A DNA stretch of 64,000 nucleotides from Mycobacterium bourgelatii (lineage in GTDB: Bacteria > Actinomycetota > Actinomycetes > Mycobacteriales > Mycobacteriaceae), in contig NZ_BLKZ01000001.1 in the NCBI RefSeq assembly GCF_010723575.1, positions 5,022,001 through 5,086,000 on the forward strand. The letters run 5' to 3'. The notes beneath the pieces are model-generated. The model had not been told where the DNA came from and searched no databases. It saw only the letters and a program-made list of their open reading frames with translations. Of this stretch, positions 27,855-36,687 are shown piece by piece. Position numbers and translations under genes: made by a program. Position 1 is the stretch's first letter. The number at the start of each line of letters is the position of its first letter.

Positions 27855-30800
27855 GTGGATCGGATCGACATGTGCGTAGGCGAGTTTTTGCCGACGGGAA
27901 CGGTGACCCTGCTAGTCGCCGACGTCGCGGGCACGAACGAGCTATGGGAAGCCCAGCCCAGCGCCATGACACCCGCCGTCGCGCACCTAGATCGCACGGT
28001 GACTGGCATCATCGCGGCCAGCGCCGGTGTCGGGCCGCTGTGGCAAGGCGCCGACCTCCGCGCAGATGGCTTTGTAGCCATGTTCCCCTGCGCGACCGAC
28101 GCGCTGGAGTGCGCCATAGCGCTCCAGCGCGCGCCACTCGCGCCCATCCAGTTACGCGTCGCACTGCACACCGGCGAGGTGCCGCTGGGCCAGGCAAGCA
28201 ACTTTGCCGGGCCCACCCTCAATCGGGCCGCGCGGCTGCTTAATCTGGCGCACGGCGGCCAGGTGCTGGTGTCGAGCACCACGCACGAGCTGGTCATTGA
28301 TCAACTCCAAACCGACGTCTGGCTGGCCGATCTGGGTACCTATCAGCTGCCCGATTTGCAGCGCCCCGAGCGCGTTGCGCAACTCTGCCACGCCGACCTC
28401 CGGGTCGACTTCCCTCCCCTACGATCCTTCAATGCCATTGTGTTGCAAGGCTTTCCGCTGCAGCTAACGCGTTTCGTCGGACGCGCCGCGCAGATCAACG
28501 ATGTACAGAAGTTCCTGGGCGACAACCGGTTGGTGACCCTGGTCGGAGTCGGCGGCGTCGGTAAGACGCGGTTGGCCGCGCAGATCGCCGCGCAGGTGGT
28601 GGCGGAGTTCGTCGGTGGGGTCTGGTTCGTCGATCTCGCGCCGGTGAGCGACCCAGAGGTGGTGCCGCTTGCCGTACTTCGCGCCCTGGGATTACCGGAT
28701 CAGCCTGGGCGCTCGCCGATGGACACGATTGTTCGGTTCGCGGGCCATCGGGAAGTTCTCCTGGTACTGGACAATTGCGAGCACCTGACGGCTGCGTGCG
28801 AGACGATGATCGGCGAACTGCTGGGTGCTTGTCCGCGGCTGACGATCCTGGCCACGAGTCGTGGGCCAATCGGGTTGCCCGGCGAGCTGATCTGGCGGGT
28901 GCCGTCGTTGTCGCTTGCCGACGAAGCGATCGAGCTCTTCCTCGACCGGGCGCGGCTGGCCCGACCGGACTTCGGCATCACGGCGGCCGAAACCGCCCTC
29001 GTCCGCGACATCTGCGGTCGACTCGACGGCCTGCCGCTAGGGATCGAGCTTGCCGCGGCGGCGGTACGGCTGATGTCTTTGGCCGAGATCGACGACGGTC
29101 TGCGCAACCGCTTCCGGCTGCTGACCGACGATGCGCCGACGGCAGTACGCCGCACCCGCACGCTAGGAGCATCGGTCGACTGGTCCCACGCGCTGCTGAG
29201 TGAACCCGAACGCATTGTGTTTCGCAGGCTCGCCGTGTTCAGCGGCGGCTTTGACCTCGACGCGGCGCGCAGCATCTGCGGCGACGACCCCCAGCGACAC
29301 CAGGTCCTCGACCGCCTCGGCCAGCTGGTGGATAAGTCGCTGGTGGTTGCCGAGTCCGCGGCGGACCGCACGCGCTTCCGAATGCTGGAGACGGTGCGCC
29401 ATTACGCCTTGGCAAAGCTTCGTCAGTCGGGAGAAGCCGATCACGTCCGTGCCCGCCACCGCGACCACTACCTACACCTGGCGGCGTTGCTCGACAGTCC
29501 CGCCGACACCGACCAGCAACGCCGTATTGAGCAGGTGGAGCTCGAGATCGACAACCTCCGAGCGGCGTTTCTGTACAGCCGCGAAAAGAACGAAATTCAG
29601 CGGGCACTGGAACTCACGTCGGCGTTGCAGCCGCTCTGGCTGACGCGGGGCCGCATCCAGGAAGGATTGACCTGGTTCAACGCGGTCTTGACGGATGAGC
29701 GTGCCCAGCTTCCCGCGGTTTCAGCGGTGGTGCGTGGCCGGGCGCTCGCCGACAAGGCGACGCTCGACGCGTCGCGCAGCATCCATGACAACCTGGACCA
29801 GGCGCACCAAGCCGTCGCGATTGCGCGCGAGCTCGACGACCCGGCTCTGCTGGCCCGGGCGCTGACCGCTTGCGGCGCAATCACTTCCTACTGCGCAGAC
29901 GCCGCGCGCCCGTACCTCGCCGAAGCCCTCGGCATCGCGCGCGAACTCGGCGACCACTGGCGACTCACCCAGATCCTGACCTGGCAGGCCTACGGTGCGT
30001 TTTACGCCGGCGACCCGATTGCCGCATACACGGCCTCCCAGGGGGGACTCGATCTCGCCAAGGTCATTGGCGACCAGTTCAATGCCCGCTCGTGCCGCTG
30101 GACTCTCGGGCTGGCGCAGTTGATGAAAGGTGATCTTCCGGCCGCGACAGCCCAGTTTCGCGCGGTGACCGCCGACGCCGACGCCGCACATGATGTGCTG
30201 TTTCGCTGGGGCAGCCGGCTGGCACTGAGCGATGCGCTCGCTTTTCACGGTGACACCGACGGGGCCCGGGCCGCGGCCCTGGCGTCGTTGGCGGCCGCGG
30301 CCGACCTGTGGTCGTACAACGAGGGCTTCAGCTACGCGGTGTTGGCCACCGCGGCCATTGCCGCCGGTGACGTAGCAGCGGCGGCCGAAGCGAGCGAAGC
30401 CGCCCAACAGCGGCTCATGGTGCAGGACGAACTGGCCGGAGCCAATACCAACCCGATGGCCGAAATCGCCTTGGCTCGTGGTGATCTCGCTACCGCAGGA
30501 CGTTGGGCCGACCAAGAAGTTGCGGCATCCGCCGGTTGGCACCTGGCTCGGGCCCTGACTACGCGCGCCCGCATCGCGATCGCCGGAGCCGAGCCCGACC
30601 ATGCGGAACGGGACGCGCATAGGGCGCTCGCGTGTGCGGCGGAACACGAGGCGCACCTGGCCGTCCCCGACATCCTCGAGTGCCTCGGCCGGTTGACCCT
30701 CGACGGCCTGAACTATCGCGACGCGGCCCGGCTGTTCGGTGCGGCACAACGAATTCGGCAAGACATGGGTGCCGTTCGGTTCAAGGTCTATGACGCCGAA

Positions 30801-31136
30801 CACGAACAAGCGGTCGCGGCGGTTCGCGACGCCATGGGTCCAAAGGCCTTCGAGGACGCATGGAACGAGGGCATCGGTTTGTCGGTCGAAGAGGCGATCG
30901 CATACGTCCGGCGCGGGCGTGGCGAACGTAGGCGTCCGACCAGCGGGTGGGCATCGCTGACGCCCACCGAGCGTGATGTCGTGCGGTTGGTCGTCGATGG
31001 CCTGGCCAACAACGAGATCGCTGCCCGGCTCTTCATTTCCCGGCGGACGGTACAAACCCATCTCACGCACGTGTACACGAAGCTGGGCTTCAACTCGCGC
31101 GTGCAGCTCGTTCACGAGGGAGCCCGCCACTTCTGA
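27855..31136 (+). CDS. LuxR-family regulator with cyclase-like, ATPase and TPR-like regions (1093 aa), copy 2
   Basis: This is a close paralogue of the 22435-25707 product with the same order: cyclase-like region (VTLLVADVAGT), ATPase with Walker A LVGVGGVGKTRLA (about 225-237) and LLVLDNCEHL, TPR-like helices, and C-terminal LuxR HTH (RRTVQTHLTHVYTKLG, about 1060). The cyclase part differs from copy 1: it keeps Asn and Arg in TLNRAARL and an Asp in RADGFVAMF, though with an insertion before it. Activity is therefore more plausible here but unproven. Start: GTG 27855, or ATG 27870, which aligns better with copy 1. It is divergent from the PPE-MPTR gene. Confidence 0.92.
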   Translation: MDRIDMCVGEFLPTGTVTLLVADVAGTNELWEAQPSAMTPAVAHLDRTVTGIIAASAGVGPLWQGADLRADGFVAMFPCATDALECAIALQRAPLAPIQLRVALHTGEVPLGQASNFAGPTLNRAARLLNLAHGGQVLVSSTTHELVIDQLQTDVWLADLGTYQLPDLQRPERVAQLCHADLRVDFPPLRSFNAIVLQGFPLQLTRFVGRAAQINDVQKFLGDNRLVTLVGVGGVGKTRLAAQIAAQVVAEFVGGVWFVDLAPVSDPEVVPLAVLRALGLPDQPGRSPMDTIVRFAGHREVLLVLDNCEHLTAACETMIGELLGACPRLTILATSRGPIGLPGELIWRVPSLSLADEAIELFLDRARLARPDFGITAAETALVRDICGRLDGLPLGIELAAAAVRLMSLAEIDDGLRNRFRLLTDDAPTAVRRTRTLGASVDWSHALLSEPERIVFRRLAVFSGGFDLDAARSICGDDPQRHQVLDRLGQLVDKSLVVAESAADRTRFRMLETVRHYALAKLRQSGEADHVRARHRDHYLHLAALLDSPADTDQQRRIEQVELEIDNLRAAFLYSREKNEIQRALELTSALQPLWLTRGRIQEGLTWFNAVLTDERAQLPAVSAVVRGRALADKATLDASRSIHDNLDQAHQAVAIARELDDPALLARALTACGAITSYCADAARPYLAEALGIARELGDHWRLTQILTWQAYGAFYAGDPIAAYTASQGGLDLAKVIGDQFNARSCRWTLGLAQLMKGDLPAATAQFRAVTADADAAHDVLFRWGSRLALSDALAFHGDTDGARAAALASLAAAADLWSYNEGFSYAVLATAAIAAGDVAAAAEASEAAQQRLMVQDELAGANTNPMAEIALARGDLATAGRWADQEVAASAGWHLARALTTRARIAIAGAEPDHAERDAHRALACAAEHEAHLAVPDILECLGRLTLDGLNYRDAARLFGAAQRIRQDMGAVRFKVYDAEHEQAVAAVRDAMGPKAFEDAWNEGIGLSVEEAIAYVRRGRGERRRPTSGWASLTPTERDVVRLVVDGLANNEIAARLFISRRTVQTHLTHVYTKLGFNSRVQLVHEGARHF

Positions 31137-31359
31137 CTTAACGGCCGGCCGAACCGAATTCTCGTGTAATAACTTGGTGCGCAAGGTATCTGAACTTGAT
31201 GACGTAGGTCGCGCAGCACGCAGCGCGCAAGAATTGGGAGCTTTCGCCAAAACTGGTGTGCCCTACCCCGCAAAGGGCTACGTTTGGTTGATTAGGTAAA
31301 TCGCGGGGCGATCATGGGCGTAAGCTAGGTCGCGGGGGGCCTTGTGGGGAGGGTCTGCG

Positions 31360-32838
31360 ATGTCTTTCTTGATCGCGACACCGGAGCTAATGCAAAGTGC
31401 AGCAACGGATTTGGCCAGTCTCGGAGCAACACTCAACGCGGCCAACGCCGCCGCGGCGGCTCAAACCACAGGTGTACTGGCCGCCGCCGGCGATGAGGTC
31501 TCGGCCGCGGTCGCAGCGCTGATTTCCGCCCACGGCCAGGGTTACCAGGCGCTCAGCGCGCAGGCGGCGGCGTTTCATGACCGGTTTGTGCAGACCCTGA
31601 CCGCCGGTTCAGGGTCCTATGCCGCCGCTGAGGGCGCCGCCGCCACGCCGTTGCAGAGCCTGCTTGACGGGATCAACGCTCCTGTCCAGGCGCTGACCGG
31701 ACGCCCGCTGATCGGCAACGGCGCCAACGGCGCCCCCCTCACCGGGGCCAACGGCGGACCGGGCGGATGGTTGCTCGGCGACGGTGGCGCCGGCGGGTCG
31801 GGGGGCGCCGGTCAAAAAGGCGGTGACGGCGGGCCCGCCGGGCTGTTTGGCACCGGTGGTGCCGGCGGCACGGGGGGAATCGGCAGCTTCGTGGCAGGCG
31901 GGGCCGGCGGGGCCGGCGGGTTGCTGTTCGGCAACGGCGGGCCCGGCGGAACTGGCGGGTATAGCGGTGGGACCGGCGGGGCCGGCGGCCCCAGCGGGAT
32001 GTTCGGCATCGGCGGGCAAGGCGGCACCGGCGGCTTCGGCAACGGCGCCAATGGCGGGACCGGCGGAGCAGGCGGAGCCGGCGGCCTGTTCGGCAACGGC
32101 GGGGCCGGAGGTGCCGGTGGGAGCGCGACAGCCTCGGGCGGTACCGGCGGGGCAGGCGGAGCCGGTGGGCTGTTGTTCGGCACCGGCGGCACCGGCGGCA
32201 CCGGCGGCACCGGCGAGTTGTCCCTGGGCGGCAGCGGCGGAGCCGGCGGGACCGGCGGGGCCGCTGGGCTGTTCGGCACTGGCGGGCTGGGCGGCAGCGG
32301 TGGCACCGGCGGGACTGGGCCCGGCGGCGACGGCGGGGCCGGCGGAGCCGGCGGTGTGTTCGGCAACGGCGGGGCCGGCGGAACCGGCGGGACCAGCGCC
32401 ACCTCCGCCGCGGCCGGCGGCGCCGGCGGTGCCGGCGGCAACGCGGGCGTCCTCAACGGCGACGGCGGCGCCGGCGGCACCGGCGGGATGTCCCGCTTCG
32501 GCGCCGCTGGGACGGGTGGAGCCGGCGGTAAGGCCGGCATGCTGTCTGGCGACGGCGGCGCCGGCGGCACAGGCGGGTTCGCCTTCGCCGGTTTTGGTGG
32601 CGCCGGCGGCAATGGGGGCCAGGCAGGATTGATCGGCAACGGCGGCGCCGGCGGGGCCGGCGGGCAGAGCATCGGCGCGACCGGTGGCGGTGATGGCGGT
32701 CGCGGCGGCGACGCCGGGCTGATCGGCAACGGCGGTACCGGCGGTAACGGCGGGACTGGACCCACCCCGGGCAAAGCGGGCGCAGGAGGTACCGGGGGCG
32801 TGTTGCTGGGCCAGGACGGAATGAACGGGCTACCGTAA
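31360..32838 (+). CDS. PE_PGRS protein (492 aa)
   Basis: ATG 31360 follows GGGGAGGG by about 6 nt and begins a standard PE domain (MSFLIATPELMQSAATDL). The linker GRPLIGNGANGAP lies near residue 128, followed by PGRS repeats and the classic C-terminal end GGVLLGQDGMNGLP. A TTG 18 nt upstream is in frame but would precede the ribosome site. It reads the same way as the LuxR regulator before it and the PE_PGRS after it. The upstream region lacks the triple TACGACC array, so it is probably controlled differently from the next gene. Confidence 0.93.
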   Translation: MSFLIATPELMQSAATDLASLGATLNAANAAAAAQTTGVLAAAGDEVSAAVAALISAHGQGYQALSAQAAAFHDRFVQTLTAGSGSYAAAEGAAATPLQSLLDGINAPVQALTGRPLIGNGANGAPLTGANGGPGGWLLGDGGAGGSGGAGQKGGDGGPAGLFGTGGAGGTGGIGSFVAGGAGGAGGLLFGNGGPGGTGGYSGGTGGAGGPSGMFGIGGQGGTGGFGNGANGGTGGAGGAGGLFGNGGAGGAGGSATASGGTGGAGGAGGLLFGTGGTGGTGGTGELSLGGSGGAGGTGGAAGLFGTGGLGGSGGTGGTGPGGDGGAGGAGGVFGNGGAGGTGGTSATSAAAGGAGGAGGNAGVLNGDGGAGGTGGMSRFGAAGTGGAGGKAGMLSGDGGAGGTGGFAFAGFGGAGGNGGQAGLIGNGGAGGAGGQSIGATGGGDGGRGGDAGLIGNGGTGGNGGTGPTPGKAGAGGTGGVLLGQDGMNGLP

Positions 32839-33168
32839 CCGCTTGGCCTGCATGGACCTTAGGCGATACCCGCTACTTCCTGGTGGGCCGCCCCAACGCA
32901 ATTCGATTGGTGGATTGCCCACGTTGGACGCGTCCCTTCGCGAGACGCCGACCCGGGCGACACCGTCGAGCAGTTGCCCGACCTGAACGGGCACACGGTT
33001 TGGGGTAGGCGGTGAGCGTCGAGTACGAGCGCACGCAGGAACTACGACCCCGCCGCGCGGCATCTACGACCTTTGACCGAAGTTCTTCCCCCCGTCGCGC
33101 CAGATCCTCAACTCAGTTCCCAAACGAACTTTGGGGGGTAGCGATTCCGTAACGACGGGAGGGCAGCG
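32839..33168 (+). promoter_or_regulatory. Intergenic region between the two PE_PGRS genes
   Basis: 330 bp without a gene. The second half carries the triple TACGACC array (33024-33117) and a ribosome site GGGAGGGC just before ATG 33169. The first 185 bp hold no recognised element. Confidence 0.6.
33024..33117 (+). promoter_or_regulatory. Triple TACGACC array plus TGACCGAAGTTC box, PE_PGRS promoter (copy 3)
   Basis: Boxes are TACGAGC at 33024-33030, TACGACC at 33043-33049 and TACGACC at 33065-33071 (spacing 19 and 22), followed by TGACCGAAGTTC at 33074-33085 and ATCCTCAACTCAGTT at 33103-33117. The last element matches the PPE-MPTR promoter at 13 of 15 positions. TGACCGA to ATG 33169 is 95 nt, as in the two PPE promoters. 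Confidence 0.68.
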
Positions 33169-35911
33169 ATGTCGTTTGTAGTAGTGGGTCCCGAGATGCT
33201 GGCGGCGGCAGCATCGGATCTGGAAAACATCGGGTCGGCGTTGAACGCCGCCAACGCGGCTGCGGCAGCCCCAACCACGTCCTTGCTCGCCGCGGCCGAG
33301 GATGAGGTGTCGACGGCGTTGGCGGCGCTGTTCTCCGGTCACGCGCAGGCATACCAGGCCCTCAGCGCCGAGGCCGAGCTGTTTCATCAGCAGTTCATGC
33401 AGGCGTTGAGAGCGGGTGGGGCGATGTATACCGCCGCAGAGGCAGCCAACGTATCTCCCCTACAGGGGCTGCTCGACAGCGTCAACGGACAAGTCCAGGC
33501 CGCCACCGGGCGTCCGCTCATCGGCAACGGCACCAACGCCGCGGCGGGGACCGGACAAAACGGGACGCCGGGCGGGTGGTTGATCGGCAACGGCGGCGCC
33601 GGCGGCTCCGGGAAAGCCGGCACCACCGGCGGGCCCGGCGGCAACGGCGGAGCCGGCGGGTTCCTGGGCAGCGGCGGCGCCGGCGGGACCGGTGGGGCCG
33701 GTACGACGGGTGCCGGCGGGGCCGGTGGCCGGGGCGGGGCCGCCGGCATGTTCGGCGCTGGGGGCGCCGGCGGGGCCGGCGGGAACTCGGTTGGCGGCGC
33801 CGGCGGGGCCGGCGGAACCGGCGGCAGTGCCGGCATGCTTTTCGGAGCGGCCGGGACCGGCGGCAACGGCGGATCCACCCAAAGCCTGACCGCGCTCGGC
33901 GGGGCCGGCGGCACCGGTGGTGCCGGGGGCGTGTTTGCCGCCGGCGGGGCCGGTGGGGTGGGCGGCTTCAGCTTTGGCGACGGCGGGGCGGGCGGTGACG
34001 GCGGCGCCGGCGGCGTGTTCGGGCCGGGCGGCACCGGCGGAGCGGGCGGAAACAGCATCGGCACCGCCGGCGGACACGGAGGGGCCGGTGGAGCCGGCGG
34101 CATGCTCGGCGCGGGCGGCACCGGCGGGTCGGGCGGACACGGCGCAACTGCCGGCGGGGCCGGAGGATCCGGCGGAAACGCGGGCATGTTCGGCTTCGGG
34201 GCCGCCGGTGGCGCCGGCGGCATCGGCGGGGAAGGCGTCACGGCCGGCGGCATAGGCGGGCCAGGCGGGGCTGGCGGCAACGGCAGCATGTTCTTCGGCG
34301 ACGGCGGCGCCGGCGGTGCCGGTGGGTTCGGCGCGATGAACGGCGGCAAGGGCGGGGCTGGCGGCAACGCCGGCCTGCTCAATGGCAACGGCGGCGCGGG
34401 CGGAACCGGCGGTCAAGGCGGAGTCCTCAATGGCGGGGCAGGCGGGGGCGGTGGCGCCCCCGGGATGATCGGCAACGGCGGCAACGGCGGCAGCGGTGGC
34501 GCGGGCGGCAAGGTCGGCGGAGCGGGAGGCGTCGGCGGGAACGGCGTCCAGATCGGCGACGGCGGCAACGGCGGTAATGGCGGGACCGGCACCACCCCGG
34601 GCAAGGCGGGTGCCGGCGGCGTCAGCGGTCAGCTATTGGGTCTGGACGGCTTCAACGCGCCGGCCAGTACCTCGCCCGCGCACACCATGGCGCAACAAGC
34701 ACTCAACGCGATCAACGCACCCATCCAAGCGATCACCGGGCGCCCGCTGATTGGCAACGGCGCCAACGGAATTGCGGGCACCGGCGGGGCCGGCGGAGAC
34801 GGTGGGTGGCTGTTCGGCAACGGCGGGATCGGCGGTTCCGGCGCGGCCGGCGCCACCGGCGGGCCCGGCGGAAACGGTGGCGGTGGCGGCATTTTGTTCG
34901 GCTCCGGTGGGACCGGCGGCGCCGGCGGGCCCGGCGGCACCACCGGTGGCGTCGGCGGCGCAGGCGGCTCGGCCTTCCTGAGCGGCTCCGGCGGTAGCGG
35001 CGGCGCCGGTGGCACGGCGGTGGCTCCGGCCGGCACCCCCGGCCCCTTCACCGGGGGTGCCGCCGGGCGCGGCGGCAACGCGGGGTTCTTCTCCGGCGCC
35101 GCCGGAACCGGTGGGGCCGGTGGTGGCCCCGGAACGGGCGGTGCCGGTGGGGCCGGCGGCAACGGCGGGCTGTTCGCCAGCGGCGGCGTCGGCGGTTATG
35201 GCGGGTTCGGCGGCAATGGCGGAGCCGGTGGGGCGGGCGGCGCGGGCGGCCTGTTCGCCGCCGGCGGCGACGGCGGTGTCGGCGGATTCAGCACGCTGAC
35301 CGGCGGAACCGGCGGCGCCGGCGGCAACGGCGGCCTCTTCGGCGCCGGCGGCAACGGCGGAGCCGGCGGCTACAGCCTCACCATCGGCGGCACCGGCGGC
35401 AACGGCGGCAACGCCGGATTCCTCGCCGCGGGCCCCTCCGGGGGTTCGGGCGGTAGCGGCGGAGGCGCCAACAACGGAACCGGGGGGACCGGCGGCATGG
35501 GCGGCAACGGCGGCGTGCTCTTCGGCTCCGGTGGGGCGGGCGGCAACGGTGGCGAGGGCTCGTTCGACTCCCACGGTGGCGCGGGTGGCGCCGGCGGCAA
35601 CGGCGGTCTGCTCTTCGGCTCCGGCGGCTCCGGCGGCGCCGGTGGTGTGGGTGGCCCGAACCAGAACACCATCGGCGGCCCTCGGCGGAGCCGGCGGCAA
35701 GGCTGGGCTCATCGGGAACGGCGGTGATGGCGGCGCCGGCGGGGCCGGCACGGGCGCCGGTGGCGGCGGCGGTAACGGCGGGAACGCCGTACTGATTGGC
35801 GACGGCGGAAATGGCGGCAATGGCGGAACCGGCACACCGTCGGGCGGGCGTGGCACCGGTGGCACCGGTGGAGCGCTGCTGGGCGTTGACGGGAACGACG
35901 GCCAGCCGTAA
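33169..35911 (+). pseudogene. PE_PGRS gene with two PGRS blocks, frameshifted near 35675
   Basis: A complete PE domain (MSFVVVGPEMLAAAASDL) and a first PGRS block end in the normal terminal motif GQLLGLDGFN (about 34636). A second linker, QALNAINAPIQAITGRPLIG, then opens a second PGRS block, as if two genes had fused. In the first frame the protein stops at 35727 after an abnormal Arg-rich tail. The +1 frame continues the Gly repeat and reaches a proper end (GALLGVDGNDGQP) at 35911. Removing one G at 35674-35681 restores a reading frame of about 913 codons. This may be a true phase-variation-like mutation or a sequencing error in a GC-rich repeat. Confidence 0.75.
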
Positions 35912-35936
35912 TCCCCGGTGCCTACGCATTGTTCGC

Positions 35937-35998
35937 GCGTCAGCGTCACGCTGTCTTGACGCTCGCGGGCGAGCGCCACTCTGGCGTGACGTTCGTGG
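35937..35998. repeat. 62-bp palindromic intergenic element, copy C
   Basis: The same length as copies A and B. The core aligns without gaps: GTCACGCTG near the left end and CACTCTGGCGTGACGTTCG near the right. The left outer arm is less well conserved (10 of 15 paired). It lies between the convergent PE_PGRS and DoxX genes. Confidence 0.7.
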
Positions 35999-36034
35999 GC
36001 GCACGCTAACGCCCGATGGACAAGCGGCTTCCGA

Positions 36035-36544
36035 CTACGCGGATTCTTTGACCGGCGGCCGGTAGAAGATCAGCAACTGGCCGATCGCGCCGGCAAGCCC
36101 CAGACCCAGCGAGATCGCCAGCCCGTGCCAGCCGTCGAACCAGTTCTTGCCGAAGATCAGCCAATCCAGGCTGAGCCTGCCCGCGCCCACCGTGGCTACC
36201 GCGACGGCGCTGGCCGCCAGCACGAGGTTGTATTCCCAACCTTCCTTGACGATGAAGAAGCCGTTGGACCGGTGCACGGTCCAGGCCGCGACGATCATCA
36301 ACGAGACAAAGCCCGCGGCGGGAATGGGTGTGAGCAGGCCGGCAGCCAAGCCCAACCCGGCGGCCGTCTCCGTGGCTGCGGCGACGGTGGCGTGGAACTT
36401 GCCGGGCTTCATGCCGATGCTTTCAAACCAGCGCGCGGTACCGGGTATACGACCTCCACCGAAGAACTTGTTGAGGCCGTGTGCGGCGAGCGTCAGGCCC
36501 AGGACGAGCCGCAGAATCAGCAATCCGACGTCATACGGAGTCAT
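36035..36544 (-). CDS. DoxX family membrane protein (169 aa)
   Basis: The sequence starts MTPYDVGLLILRLVLGLTLAAHGLNKFFGGG and carries four predicted membrane segments (about 5-22, 60-78, 82-98, 140-160). The RLVLG...HG..K pattern is characteristic of DoxX/DoxD-like proteins. Some actinobacterial relatives act with thiol redox partners in oxidative stress; no such partners are adjacent, so the function is unassigned. The gene is divergent from ppdK, with 143 bp between starts. Confidence 0.85.
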   Translation of the reverse strand: MTPYDVGLLILRLVLGLTLAAHGLNKFFGGGRIPGTARWFESIGMKPGKFHATVAAATETAAGLGLAAGLLTPIPAAGFVSLMIVAAWTVHRSNGFFIVKEGWEYNLVLAASAVAVATVGAGRLSLDWLIFGKNWFDGWHGLAISLGLGLAGAIGQLLIFYRPPVKESA

Positions 36545-36687
36545 GGATGCAAACCTAGATCATCGAAGCATCTACGAACAGGAGCGGCGAGCCGCGTGAT
36601 TCCAATGGTCCATGTGGGACCATAGCGGGCGTTCCGACCAGCCCCCGCGGCCCCGCCCGACGACCGCCCGAAAAGTGCCCGAAGATC

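Noticed and set aside
29721..31250. 509-codon minus-strand open frame
   Set aside because: Antisense to the second LuxR regulator, no recognisable protein.
31137..31359. Candidate TACGACC array upstream of the first plus-strand PE_PGRS
   Set aside because: Only scattered GGTCG fragments; the box order, TGACCGA element and 95-nt spacing are missing.
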